From Aquabacterium sp. (GTDB taxonomy: Bacteria > Pseudomonadota > Gammaproteobacteria > Burkholderiales > Burkholderiaceae_C): 34,119 nucleotides of DNA. The notes beneath the pieces are model-generated. The model did not search any database. It was not told the DNA's origin and worked only from the letters and a program-made list of their open reading frames with translations. Positions within the stretch are counted from its first letter, which is position 1. Every line of letters starts with the position of its first letter. The stretch is from contig JAKLLB010000045.1 in assembly GCA_023150345.1 (NCBI GenBank), positions 1-34,119 of the forward strand. Direction: 5' to 3'. Position numbers and translations under genes: made by a program. Below are positions 9,374 to 17,669 of the stretch, one piece after another.

Positions 9374-12300
9374 ATGCCCGCCTCCGGATCGCTTCGCGTG
9401 CTTTGGCCCGCGGCGTTGACCGCCTTGGTCTACGCCGCCATCGGGCACTTGGCGCTGCGGCTGGCCATTCCACCTGCGCTGGCGGCTCCCATCTTCCCCG
9501 CCGCTGGCATCGCGCTGGCGGCGGTGCTGGTCTACGGTCGGCGCGCCGTTGTCGGCGTGTGGCTGGGCGCCTTTGCCGTGAATGCATCGCTCGGGCCGGC
9601 CCGTGGCGTCGACATGGCCACCGGCCTCGGCCTGGCCGCCCTCGTTGCCGTGGGCGCCACCCTGCAGGCCATGCTCGGCGCATGGCTGGTGGCCCGGCGG
9701 GCGGGTTCGCGCTCGCTGGTGGAACCCCGGGAGGTGGTGGCATTCTGCGTGTACGGTGCGTTGGTGGCTTGCCTGGTCAGCCCGACGCTGGCCACGGCAG
9801 CGCTGGCCGCAGCCGGGGTCGTCGAAGGCATGCAGGCATTGACAGCATGGTGGACCTGGTGGGCTGGCGACACACTCGGCGTCTTGATCGGCGCGCCGGT
9901 GGCCATGTCCATCGTGGGTCGGCCACGCCAGGACTGGGCGCCGCGACGGGTCACGCTGGCGCTGCCGATGGTCGCCGCAACGGGGCTGCTGGCGCTGGCC
10001 ACGGTGCACGTCATGCGGCTCGACCGCTTGCGCGGCCAGGCTGTGTTCGTGCAATCGGCCGCTGCCGCTGCGGACAGCCTGGAAAACCACCTGGCGCAGG
10101 CCGGCTTCGCCCTCGAGGCGCTGCGCGGGCACCTGGTTTCGACCCCCCAGCCCAGTGTCACCGGACTGCACCGCGCGGCCCAGCCGTGGCTGCAACTGCC
10201 GGTGGACCTGCTGGCCCTGGGCTACAGCGAGCGGGTGCCACGGGCGGACATCGCCGCATACGAGGAGCGCGTCAGCCGCTCCGACGGGCGCACGCTGCGG
10301 ATGTTCGAGAGGCTCGAGCGTGGCGGCGAGCCCGTTTCAGCGCGCGACACCGACCTGATGGTGCTGCGACTGATCGAACCGCTGGAGCGCAATCGATCGG
10401 CGCTCGGGGTGAACGTGCTGTCGATACCCGCATCGCGCGAGGCGATTGCCCGCACCGCGGCCGCCGACGAACCGGCGGCGTCTGCAGGGTTCCGGCTCAC
10501 GCAGGAAACGGGCGACCAGACGGGCGTGGTGATCTACCGGGCCATCTATGCACGCGAAGCAGACGCAGGGGCACGCGCCGAAGCGCTCGCAGGCGTGGCC
10601 TTCGTGACGCTGCGCATGGACCAGGTGGTCAAGGCCGCGCTGGTCCGGCAGCCGGACTACCTGCGCTGGTGTCTGATCGATACCGACACGCGCGCAACAC
10701 GCCGATTGCTGGCCGGCGAGACCGGCTGCGATACCGCCGCTGACCGCCCGGGCGAGTTCACCCGCGGCATCCGCTTTGCCGGGCGGGAGTGGCGCCTGCG
10801 ACTGTGGGCGCCCGCGGGCGCCGTGATGCCGGTGGGCTCGGCCAACGCGTGGTTGTTCTCCGGCATCGGCCTGGTCGCATCTGCCATGCTGGCAGCCATG
10901 CTCCTGGTTGTGACCGGCCGCACGCGCCGGATCGAAAGCGCGGTGGCCCAACGCACGGCCGAGCTCGAGCGTGAAATGCGGGAGCGCGAGGACACCGAGG
11001 CCGCACTGCGCGAAAGCGAACAGCGCCTGCGCAACATCCTCGATCACGCACCCGTCGGCATCTTCTACGCCGATCTGCGCGGCCGCATCCGGGAGTCCAA
11101 CCCCAGGTTCCGCGAGATGCTGGGGCTGAGCGAAAAGGCACTGTCGGAGCGGGCGCTCGCCGAATTGACCCATCCCGACGACCGGGCCGGAGTGGCCGAC
11201 GAGTTGGTCCGGTTGCTGCACGGAGAGTCCTCCGCCATGAGGCAGCGCAAACGCCTGCACCACGCCGACGGCCGTGCGATCTGGGTGCAGATGAATCTCA
11301 GCGTACTGCGCGATGGCCAGGGTCGCCCTCAGCGACTGGTGGGCGTGGTGGAGGACGTGACCGACTACCTCCGCTTGCAGGACGCCGAGCGCCGCCGCGA
11401 ATTGGCAGAGTCGGCCAACCGCGCGAAGAACGAGTTCCTGTCCCGCATGAGCCATGAGCTGCGCACGCCGTTGAACGCCATGCTGGGCTTTGCCCAATTG
11501 CTCGAGATGGATCGCCAACCGCCCCTGGATGCCCAGCAGCGCGAATGGGTTTCGCAGATCCTGCATGCCGGCTGGCATCTCCTGGAGATGATCAACGATA
11601 CGCTCGACCTCTCGCGCATTGAACTGGGCACGCTGCGGCTGGAGGCTGCGCCGGTGGACCTGGGACCGTTGATCCAGCACTGCATCGCGATGGTGCAGCC
11701 GCAGGCACGCGCGCGCGCCATCCAGATTCATGCTTCGGTCGACGGCCGATCGGCCATCGCCATGGCCGACCCTACACGATTGAAGCAGGTGCTCACAAAC
11801 TTGTTGTCCAACGCTGTCAAGTACAACGTCGAGCAGGGGCAGATCGACGTCGAGTGCCGCGCCGGCAGTGGGCAGACCATCGAGGTGTGCGTGACCGATA
11901 CCGGGCTGGGCCTGTCGGAGAGCCAGTTGGCCGAACTGTTCCAGCCCTTCAATCGGCTGGGTCGCGAGCGCGGACCGGTCGAAGGAACCGGCATCGGCCT
12001 GGTGATCAGCCGACGCCTGGCTGAACTGATGGGTGGAAGCCTGTCGGCGCGCAGCCGCGAGGCGGTGGGCTCCACCTTCACCTTGACGCTGCCTGCGGCC
12101 GAACTTGACCTCACCGACAGCGGGTTGGACAGCCTGCACGACAACCTGGGCGCGCCCTACCGCCATCGCACGGTTCACTACATCGAGGACAACGAAACCA
12201 ACGCCGAGGTCATGCGCGGCATCCTCGCCCAGCGGCCGCAGGTGGCGTTGGATGTCTCGATGACCGGTCTGGACGGCCTGGGCGCGATCCGCCGTGACCC

Positions 12301-12559
12301 GCCTGACCTCATCCTGCTGGACATGCACCTGCCGGACATCGACGGATTGGAGCTGCTGCGCCACCTGAAAGGTGATCCACTGACGGCCGACATACCCATC
12401 GTCGTCGTGTCGGCCGATGCCACACCCGGCCGGGTCAACGAAGCCATATCCAGCGGCGCCGCGCACTACCTGACCAAGCCACTGAACATTGCGGCCTTTC
12501 TGAACGTGATGGATCGCCTGCTCGAAGGGGTCGAAACACGCTTCGGATCGTTGGAGTGA
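9374..12559 (+). CDS. Hybrid sensor histidine kinase: MASE1, CHASE, PAS, HisKA, HATPase, receiver
   Basis: 1061 residues. Membrane sensor MASE1 occupies about residues 1-215 (WWTWWAGDTLGVLIGAP near residue 160 is typical), followed by a periplasmic CHASE domain at about 220-480 (YSERVPRADIAAYEERV; VVIYRAIYARE) and a membrane segment near 493-515. A short coiled coil leads to PAS at about 550-665 (ILDHAPVGIFYADLRGRIRE). The kinase has the phosphorylated His694 in MSHELRTPLN, N box NLLSNAVKYN, then DTGLGL and GTGIGLVIS. The C-terminal receiver has acidic residues in HYIEDN, phospho-acceptor Asp983 in LLDMHLPD and Lys in YLTKPLN. Start ATG 9374 is chosen over GTG 9311 because MASE1 begins there. 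No separate response regulator or output gene is adjacent; the next gene is rpoH. The ligand is unknown. Confidence 0.93.
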   Translation: MPASGSLRVLWPAALTALVYAAIGHLALRLAIPPALAAPIFPAAGIALAAVLVYGRRAVVGVWLGAFAVNASLGPARGVDMATGLGLAALVAVGATLQAMLGAWLVARRAGSRSLVEPREVVAFCVYGALVACLVSPTLATAALAAAGVVEGMQALTAWWTWWAGDTLGVLIGAPVAMSIVGRPRQDWAPRRVTLALPMVAATGLLALATVHVMRLDRLRGQAVFVQSAAAAADSLENHLAQAGFALEALRGHLVSTPQPSVTGLHRAAQPWLQLPVDLLALGYSERVPRADIAAYEERVSRSDGRTLRMFERLERGGEPVSARDTDLMVLRLIEPLERNRSALGVNVLSIPASREAIARTAAADEPAASAGFRLTQETGDQTGVVIYRAIYAREADAGARAEALAGVAFVTLRMDQVVKAALVRQPDYLRWCLIDTDTRATRRLLAGETGCDTAADRPGEFTRGIRFAGREWRLRLWAPAGAVMPVGSANAWLFSGIGLVASAMLAAMLLVVTGRTRRIESAVAQRTAELEREMREREDTEAALRESEQRLRNILDHAPVGIFYADLRGRIRESNPRFREMLGLSEKALSERALAELTHPDDRAGVADELVRLLHGESSAMRQRKRLHHADGRAIWVQMNLSVLRDGQGRPQRLVGVVEDVTDYLRLQDAERRRELAESANRAKNEFLSRMSHELRTPLNAMLGFAQLLEMDRQPPLDAQQREWVSQILHAGWHLLEMINDTLDLSRIELGTLRLEAAPVDLGPLIQHCIAMVQPQARARAIQIHASVDGRSAIAMADPTRLKQVLTNLLSNAVKYNVEQGQIDVECRAGSGQTIEVCVTDTGLGLSESQLAELFQPFNRLGRERGPVEGTGIGLVISRRLAELMGGSLSARSREAVGSTFTLTLPAAELDLTDSGLDSLHDNLGAPYRHRTVHYIEDNETNAEVMRGILAQRPQVALDVSMTGLDGLGAIRRDPPDLILLDMHLPDIDGLELLRHLKGDPLTADIPIVVVSADATPGRVNEAISSGAAHYLTKPLNIAAFLNVMDRLLEGVETRFGSLE

Positions 12560-12567
12560 ACGTTCAC
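12556..12567. promoter_or_regulatory. Perfect 12-bp palindrome GTGAACGTTCAC upstream of rpoH
   Basis: The sequence equals its own reverse complement and overlaps the TGA stop of the kinase gene. It lies 35 bases before the CIRCE element. It could be an operator half of a dimeric regulator acting on rpoH, or coincidence; no second copy was noticed in the window. Confidence 0.3.
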
Positions 12568-12602
12568 ATCAACACGACCAGACCGGACGGCTGCCGGGGT
12601 CG

Positions 12603-12629
12603 TTAGCACTCGCCGGCGCCGAGTGCTAA
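12603..12629 (+). promoter_or_regulatory. CIRCE operator (HrcA binding site) upstream of rpoH
   Basis: Perfect inverted repeat TTAGCACTC, nine-base spacer (12612-12620), GAGTGCTAA. Arms and spacer length equal the CIRCE consensus, to which the heat-shock repressor HrcA binds. It ends 42 bases before the rpoH ATG. TTAGCA (12603-12608) and TAACAT (12627-12632) are spaced 18 bases apart and could be the -35 and -10, so HrcA would sit on the promoter itself; this last part is inference. Confidence 0.93.
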
Positions 12630-12671
12630 CATTTGAGGAACCAATTCATCCCGGGTTGATCCGACCCAGCC

Positions 12672-13592
12672 ATGAACACTGCAACTCACCACGCCGTTTC
12701 GCTGCGCAGTCCCTGGACCGCCGTGCCCTCGCTGGGCAACCTGGATGCCTACATCGGTGCCGTCAACCGCCTGCCGATGCTGACGGCCGACGAAGAGCTG
12801 AGTCTGGCGCGGCGCCTGCGCGATCAGGCAGACGTATCGGCTGCGGGGCAACTGGTGATGTCGCACCTGCGCCTGGTGGTCTCGGTGTCGCGCCAGTACC
12901 TCGGCTATGGTCTGCCACAGGGCGATCTGATCCAGGAAGGCAACGTGGGCCTGATGAAGGCGGTGCGCCGCTTCGACCCCGAGCAGGGTGTGCGGCTGGT
13001 GAGCTATGCGCTGCACTGGATCAAGGCCGAGATCCACGAGTACATCCTGCGCAACTGGCGCATGGTGAAGGTGGCCACCACCAAGGCCCAGCGCAAGTTG
13101 TTCTTCAACCTGCGATCGCTCAAGCAGAGCTTGAAGGCCGTTGGCGACGATGGACAGATGCACCGCTCGACCCTGTCGCCCTCGGAAGTCGACCGGGTAG
13201 CCCAGGAGTTGAGCGTCAAGCCTACCGACGTCATCGAAATGGAAACCCGCCTGTCCGGTGGTGATGTCGCGCTGGACCCTCAAGTCGACGACGGCGAAGA
13301 GGCCTATGCGCCGATCGCCTATCTCGCCGACGACTCCGGTGAGCCGACCCAGGTGCTCGAGGCGCGGCGCCGCGACGCCTTGTACGGCGATGGGCTGATG
13401 CAGGCTCTGGACGTGCTGGACGCACGCAGCCGTCGCATCGTCGAGCAGCGTTGGCTGCAGGTGAACGACGATGGCAGCGGCGGCATGACGCTGCACGAGT
13501 TGGCGGCAGAGTACGGCGTGAGCGCCGAGCGCATCCGCCAGATCGAGGTGGCCGCACTCAAGAAGATGCGCAAGGCCCTGGAAGTGGCGTGA
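12672..13592 (+). CDS. rpoH: RNA polymerase sigma factor RpoH (sigma-32)
   Basis: Heat-shock sigma factor, 306 residues, directing RNA polymerase to chaperone and protease promoters. Region 1.2/2 is visible (LPMLTADEELSLARRLRD, then HLRLVVSVSRQYLGYGLPQG and LIQEGNVGLMKAVRRFDPEQG). The RpoH box is present as QRKLFFNLRS, which separates it from RpoD and RpoS. Region 4.2 is LHELAAEYGVSAERIRQIEV followed by AALKKMRKALE. The start at 12672 is the first ATG after the CIRCE operator; a GAGGA sequence lies too far upstream to be an ideal Shine-Dalgarno. The CIRCE site predicts repression by HrcA in unstressed cells, adding to any chaperone-mediated control of the protein. It is convergent with the PEP-CTERM gene. 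Confidence 0.97.
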   Translation: MNTATHHAVSLRSPWTAVPSLGNLDAYIGAVNRLPMLTADEELSLARRLRDQADVSAAGQLVMSHLRLVVSVSRQYLGYGLPQGDLIQEGNVGLMKAVRRFDPEQGVRLVSYALHWIKAEIHEYILRNWRMVKVATTKAQRKLFFNLRSLKQSLKAVGDDGQMHRSTLSPSEVDRVAQELSVKPTDVIEMETRLSGGDVALDPQVDDGEEAYAPIAYLADDSGEPTQVLEARRRDALYGDGLMQALDVLDARSRRIVEQRWLQVNDDGSGGMTLHELAAEYGVSAERIRQIEVAALKKMRKALEVA

Positions 13593-13623
13593 CCCGAGCC
13601 GAAGCCAGCAAGTAACGGCCAAG

Positions 13624-13657
13624 CCCGCGGTTGAGCCGCGGGGTTGCGGACTCAACC
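13624..13657. repeat. Overlapping inverted repeats between convergent rpoH and PEP-CTERM gene
   Basis: CCCGCGG (13624-13630) pairs with CCGCGGG (13636-13642) across a five-base loop. GGTTGAG (13629-13635) also pairs with CTCAACC (13651-13657). The two stems share bases and cannot form together. There is no T-tract, so this is at best an atypical terminator for either gene. Confidence 0.4.
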
Positions 13658-13673
13658 GTGTGGCCGCACGCGA

Positions 13674-14300
13674 TCAGCGCCGGCGCAGGCGTCGCAAGGT
13701 TCCAGCAACCACCAAGGCCAGCCCAGCCAGCGCGCTGGACTGCGGTTCCGGCACGGTGCCGACTTCTCCGATCCGGATGTTGTCGAAACCGACGGTTTCA
13801 CTCACGCCGTTGTGGAACTCACCTTGGATCGTGAAGCCGGTGAGATCCGCCAGGACATCCGCCAAGCCGTCGCCCCACAGCGCCGTCGTCAGGGGTACCG
13901 AATACCGATGCCAGGTGCGGTCTGCCGGCGGCTCAGCCCCCAGCACGCCATCGAGGCTGAGCACCGTTGCACCGCTGATCAGGCGGATGGTGCCGAATCC
14001 ACCCCAGTCCGGCGCTCCACCGTCGATGTTGAGCGCATCGAAGCCAATGCTGCTGCCCAGCAGGGTGCTCCAGTCGCCCAGCGCCGATGCCGGCGCAGCA
14101 AACCGCAGTTCGCCGGCGGTGCTGTCGGCGACTTGGAGGAAGCCGCCGCCGTTGCCCCCGCTGGCCTGGTGGCTGAGCGTCCCGCCGTCCTCGATGGTCC
14201 ACCCTTGGCCATCGCTGTCGAACGTATAGATGACGCCGGCTTGTGCGGCCCCCATGGTGGCGGCCAGCGCCAAAGCCACAATCATGCGCATCTTGAGCAT
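13674..14300 (-). CDS. Secreted laminin-B-like PEP-CTERM sorting-domain protein
   Basis: 208 residues. Residues 1-22 are a signal peptide (MIVALALAATMGAAQA). The body resembles a laminin B (domain IV) module: YTFDSDGQGWTIEDGG, ASGGNGGGFLQVADS, FAAPASALGDWS, and VGFDNIRI near the end. The C-terminus is a complete PEP-CTERM signal: VPEP, a hydrophobic stretch (SALAGLALVVAGTL) and an arginine cluster RRLRRR. In this family an exosortase cleaves the tail and the protein goes to the surface or the exopolysaccharide matrix. The exosortase gene is not in the window. GGAGGAG lies seven bases before the ATG at 14300, an unusually strong Shine-Dalgarno for this window that fixes the start. Ligand unknown; carbohydrate binding is only a guess. 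Confidence 0.88.
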   Translation of the reverse strand: MLKMRMIVALALAATMGAAQAGVIYTFDSDGQGWTIEDGGTLSHQASGGNGGGFLQVADSTAGELRFAAPASALGDWSTLLGSSIGFDALNIDGGAPDWGGFGTIRLISGATVLSLDGVLGAEPPADRTWHRYSVPLTTALWGDGLADVLADLTGFTIQGEFHNGVSETVGFDNIRIGEVGTVPEPQSSALAGLALVVAGTLRRLRRR

Positions 14301-14384
14301 CGCGTCGCTCCTCCGTCAGTGTGCAGCGCGCGACCTTAGCACCGCAGCGCGACACGAACCGCGCCGCCCGTGCCACAGGATGGC

Positions 14385-14886
14385 TCAAGTGGTTTCGGCC
14401 AGTAACAGCTTCAAGTCGTCGGCCAGCGCCTTGGCTCCGCTGCCATAGCGGGTGAACAGCCGAATGCGGCCCTGGGCGTCGAATACGTACGAGCCGGCGG
14501 TGTGGTCGACGGTGTAGCTGGTCTCCGTCTTGCCGGGCACCTTCGCGCTCGGGGTCGACACTGATGAACACGCCGACGACGCGCGCGCCATCGGCGCCCA
14601 ATGAGCGCTTGACCTGTGCCAGCTCGGTCATTGTGGTCGGGCACACGTCGGGGCACTGCGTGTACCCGAAGAAGACCACCACCACCTTGCCCTTGAAGTC
14701 GGCCAGCGTGCGCACGGTTCCGTCGGCGTCGGGCAACGAGAAGCCGCGCGCGTACTCGGCGCCGGTGACGTCAATCGCCTTGAATGCTGGCTTGCCGGCA
14801 CCGCTGATGCGGTCACAACCGACCAGACCCAGGGCCAGGGCGGCGACCAGCAGCGACCGCCGGACAGGTGACGAACGACGGGTCAT
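14385..14886 (-). pseudogene. SCO1/SenC copper chaperone, broken by internal deletion with frameshift
   Basis: SCO proteins deliver copper to the CuA site of oxidase subunit II. The 5' part from ATG 14886 encodes a lipoprotein signal (LALGLVGC lipobox), then VVVFFGYTQCPDVCPTTMTE with the CxxxC copper motif, up to FISVDPERE. The rest of the protein, from AKVPGKTETSYTVDHTAGSY to LLLAETT with the conserved copper-binding His, is in another frame. The frames meet near 14541-14550. Typical SCO proteins have about 38 residues between these points, so roughly 110-120 bases seem to be missing, with a net length that is not a multiple of three. Microhomology (GCGA) at the joint suggests a deletion, though an assembly error is possible. 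The start overlaps the ctaB stop (TGATG), so it is the last gene of the oxidase operon. Confidence 0.85.
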
Positions 14887-15794
14887 CAGGAGATCCATGG
14901 CATCAGGTAGTGGTCGAGCAGCAGTGCAGCAAAGAGCAGCGCCAGGTAAACAATGGAGTATCGGAATGTGCGGCGGGCCAGCGCATCGCTGTAATCGCGC
15001 CACAGGCGAAAGGCCAGTGCAATGAACCAGCCACCGAGACCGATGGCGCATAGCAGATATGGCCAGCCACTCATGCCGATCACGTAAGGCAGCAGCGTGG
15101 CGGCAAACAGCACGCAGGTGTACAAGAACACGTTCAATCGCGTGAACGCCAGACCATGAGTGACGGGCAGCATCGGCAGACCGGAGCGTCGGTAGTCTTC
15201 CACCCGGTACAGCGCCAGTGCCCAGAAGTGCGGCGGTGTCCACAAGAAGATGATCAGGCACATCAGCAGTGCCTCGGGCCCGACCTCGCCACGCATGGAA
15301 GCCCAGCCGAGCACCGGCGGCATGGCCCCGGACAGGCCACCAATCACGATGTTCTGCGGCGTACGCGGCTTCAGGACGACCGTGTAGATCACGGCATAGC
15401 CGATGAACGTTGCCAGCGTCAGCCACAGCGTCAATGGGTTCACCCAGACAAACAGCAGCACACCCCCGGCTGCGCACAGCAGCAACGAGAACACGAGCGC
15501 GGGCCCCCGCCCGAGTTCCCCGCGGGCCGTCGGCCGCCAGGCCGTTCGCGCCATGCGCCGATCGATGTGCTGCTCGACCAGGCAGTTGAATGCAGCGGCC
15601 GCACTGGCCACCAGCCAGATCCCGGCCGCGGCCGCGATCACAACCGCGAGGTCCGGCCAGCCCGGCTCGGCCATCAACATGCCGATCACCGCACAGAACA
15701 CGATGAGCTGGATCACGCGCGGCTTGGTCAGTGCCACGTACTGCGCCAGCCGGGACGACGGCGCTCTCGCGCCCTGGGTCAGCGTCGGGTTCAT
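14886..15794 (-). CDS. ctaB: Heme O synthase (protoheme IX farnesyltransferase)
   Basis: Adds a farnesyl group to heme B to make heme O, the first step to heme A for the aa3 oxidase; also called CyoE or COX10. 302 residues with about nine membrane segments. The family begins with [20 protein letters not shown]. The first prenyl-substrate motif is present as [21 protein letters not shown] second conserved region, [20 protein letters not shown] then [10 protein letters not shown], is also intact. The start ATG 15794 overlaps the ctaA stop by four bases (ATGA), and its own stop overlaps the sco start (TGATG), which indicates tight translational coupling. Longer in-frame upstream sequence lies inside ctaA and is not used. 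Confidence 0.96.
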   Translation of the reverse strand: MNPTLTQGARAPSSRLAQYVALTKPRVIQLIVFCAVIGMLMAEPGWPDLAVVIAAAAGIWLVASAAAAFNCLVEQHIDRRMARTAWRPTARGELGRGPALVFSLLLCAAGGVLLFVWVNPLTLWLTLATFIGYAVIYTVVLKPRTPQNIVIGGLSGAMPPVLGWASMRGEVGPEALLMCLIIFLWTPPHFWALALYRVEDYRRSGLPMLPVTHGLAFTRLNVFLYTCVLFAATLLPYVIGMSGWPYLLCAIGLGGWFIALAFRLWRDYSDALARRTFRYSIVYLALLFAALLLDHYLMPWIS

Positions 15795-16930
15795 CGCGCG
15801 GAGGCGGTTGGCTGCGCCCGCCAGGGGACTTCTGCCGCAGTCCGCCGCGCCGACTCGGCCTGGTGTCGGCGGGCCCACAGCGACGTCAGCACACCGGCCA
15901 TCGCGGCTGCGCCCGCGCTGTGGAACAGGGCCGCCACGATCGGCCAATCGAGCACCACATTGGTCAGCCCGCTCGCGAACTGGGCCAGCACCAGCACGGC
16001 CAACATGGCGCCGTATCGCCGCGCGGCCGGTTCATCTTCGTGCCACAGCCGCCACGCCAGCCCCAGCACCGCCGCAATGGCCACCACGGCAAACGCCCGG
16101 TGCACCCAGTGCACGGCCACCAGCGCCTCGAACGGAAGCAGGCGGCCATCGGCCGTATGGCCCAGCTCGCGAGCGATGGCAAAGCCTTGACCGAAGTCCA
16201 TCGGCGGCCACCACTGGCCGTTGCAGCTCGGGAACCCGCTGCAGGCCAGTACCGCGTAATTGGTGCTCACCCATCCGCCCAGGGCGATCTGAACGACCAG
16301 CAGCACCAGCACCGTGGCGATCAGGCCCGTTCGGATGCGCATCTGCAGCGGCCGATCGCGAAAGGACTCGTGCTGCAACACGAGCAGGCCCAGCAGCACG
16401 ATGCCACCCAGCAGGTGCGCAGTGACGATGGCTGGGTACAGCTTCCAGGTGACCGTGTACTTGCCGAACAAGCCTTGAACGATGACCCAGGCCAGCGTTG
16501 CAAAGCCCCACCACGGCGAGTGAGGCAGTTGGCGACGGATGCGCCACCCCACGGCCGCCGCGACCATGATCAGCACGCCTACTGTCATCGCAAGGTAGCG
16601 ATGGATCATCTCGATCCAGGCCTTGGCCCAGGTCACGGGGCCATCGGGCAGCACCTGCTCAGCCGCGTGGATGTCTGCGCGCGCGGCCAACGGGCTGGCC
16701 TGGCCGTAGCAACCGGGCCAGTCGGGGCAGCCCAGGCCCGAGTCGGTGAGCCGGGTGAACGCACCGAAAACGATGAGATCGAAGGTAAGAAATGTCGTCA
16801 GCACCGTCAGGGCGGCCAGACGGGCGCGCGTAGAAGCGCCGCGCTGGCGCAACCACCACCACGACAGCGGCAGGCTGGCCACGACCAGTGCCAGCGCGGC
16901 CAGCTTGATCATCGAAGGCAAGTCATTCAT
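15791..16930 (-). CDS. ctaA: Heme A synthase, COX15/CtaA family
   Basis: Oxidises the C8 methyl of heme O to make heme A in the inner membrane. 379 residues with about eight transmembrane segments. Conserved features include [23 protein letters not shown] (with the paired cysteines of the first periplasmic loop), [12 protein letters not shown] carrying a heme-ligand His, [37 protein letters not shown] (the second cysteine pair), and [10 protein letters not shown]. All expected histidines appear present. A second possible start ATG lies six codons in (16912); the longer form is chosen by default. It follows the SCO-like gene by 22 bases and overlaps ctaB by four. Confidence 0.96.
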   Translation of the reverse strand: MNDLPSMIKLAALALVVASLPLSWWWLRQRGASTRARLAALTVLTTFLTFDLIVFGAFTRLTDSGLGCPDWPGCYGQASPLAARADIHAAEQVLPDGPVTWAKAWIEMIHRYLAMTVGVLIMVAAAVGWRIRRQLPHSPWWGFATLAWVIVQGLFGKYTVTWKLYPAIVTAHLLGGIVLLGLLVLQHESFRDRPLQMRIRTGLIATVLVLLVVQIALGGWVSTNYAVLACSGFPSCNGQWWPPMDFGQGFAIARELGHTADGRLLPFEALVAVHWVHRAFAVVAIAAVLGLAWRLWHEDEPAARRYGAMLAVLVLAQFASGLTNVVLDWPIVAALFHSAGAAAMAGVLTSLWARRHQAESARRTAAEVPWRAQPTASAR

Positions 16931-16952
16931 GAGGTGCGATGGGCGCTGGAAC

Positions 16953-17669
16953 TCACGGGCGGCCGGGCTGGTCCCACCCGGCCGCGGCGCGCAGCAGACG
17001 GTCGATATCGCGCTTGACGCGCGCAGGGTCGGGGCTGGCGGGCACCCGCATCATCCACTGCCCCATCGGGTCGACGATGTAGAGGTGGTCTTCCAGCGCC
17101 TGTCGGGCCTGCGGCGCGAGCCACTGCTCCACAGCGGCGCGGGGCAAGCGCAACAGGTGCATCGCCGGCGTGTCCGCCAGTGCCTGCTGCAAAGGGGGCG
17201 CGAGCGGTCCGTCGTCGGTGATCAACCACAGCTTGTCGATCCGGTAGCGCTCGCGGCCGGTCATTTCGCGAAGCTGCCGCTGCATGAACAGGCGCTGCTC
17301 GCAGGCGCTGTCGCACGACGATCCTCCCACCACCACCAGCAGCCACTGCCCCGCCAGGCTGCGCAGCGGCACCGGTTGGCCTTGCAGCGATGTCGCGGTC
17401 AGCTCGGGTATCGGCACCGTCGGGTGGATGAGGCGAGAGTAGGCCGCGCCCCCTTCCTGGGGACGCACGACGTAGTAGGTGAAGTAGCTCGCCGCGACTG
17501 GTAGTGCACATGCCAGCAGCACACCCAGCATGTTCCAGCGCCCCCGCCAGGTGCGTGACCGGCCCGCACCGTCATCGAGCAAGCCGGGAGCGGGCATGGC
17601 ATGCACACTCAGGCCCAGCGGCTCAGTCGGCACTTCGGCGCCGGGGTTGAACGACTTGGAACCAGACAT
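16953..17669 (-). CDS. Membrane-anchored SCO-like protein with CxxxC motif, cox locus
   Basis: 238 residues, not a named family that I can be sure of. Residues 47-67 are one membrane span (MLGVLLACALPVAASYFTYYVV). The following domain looks like a thioredoxin fold: VPLRSLAGQWLLVVVGGSSC, with Cys119 and Cys123 as CDSAC, the same CxxxC spacing as SCO copper chaperones, then DKLWLITDDGPL and HLYIVDPMGQWMMRVP. A His near the C-terminus (DHLYIV) lies where SCO proteins carry their copper-binding His. Related proteins of unknown function sit at this place in many betaproteobacterial cox loci. The ATG at 17669 overlaps surf1 by 47 bases; an internal ATG at 17597 would remove the overlap but has no ribosome binding site. 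A copper or thiol role in oxidase assembly is inferred. Confidence 0.82.
   Translation of the reverse strand: MSGSKSFNPGAEVPTEPLGLSVHAMPAPGLLDDGAGRSRTWRGRWNMLGVLLACALPVAASYFTYYVVRPQEGGAAYSRLIHPTVPIPELTATSLQGQPVPLRSLAGQWLLVVVGGSSCDSACEQRLFMQRQLREMTGRERYRIDKLWLITDDGPLAPPLQQALADTPAMHLLRLPRAAVEQWLAPQARQALEDHLYIVDPMGQWMMRVPASPDPARVKRDIDRLLRAAAGWDQPGRP

Noticed and set aside
10337-12466. Very long open frame on the minus strand opposite the histidine kinase
   Set aside because: It mirrors a gene with intact kinase motifs. High GC content keeps antisense frames open, and its translation is Gln/His/Arg-rich without any domain.
14541-14550. Programmed ribosomal frameshift as an explanation for sco
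   Set aside because: About 38 residues normally found between the two parts are absent, and no slippery run or downstream structure was recognised; deletion is simpler.
13933-15477. 514-codon minus-strand frame that includes the first part of sco
   Set aside because: Only its middle is SCO sequence. Its start lies in out-of-frame ctaB and its end in out-of-frame PEP-CTERM gene, so it is not one protein.
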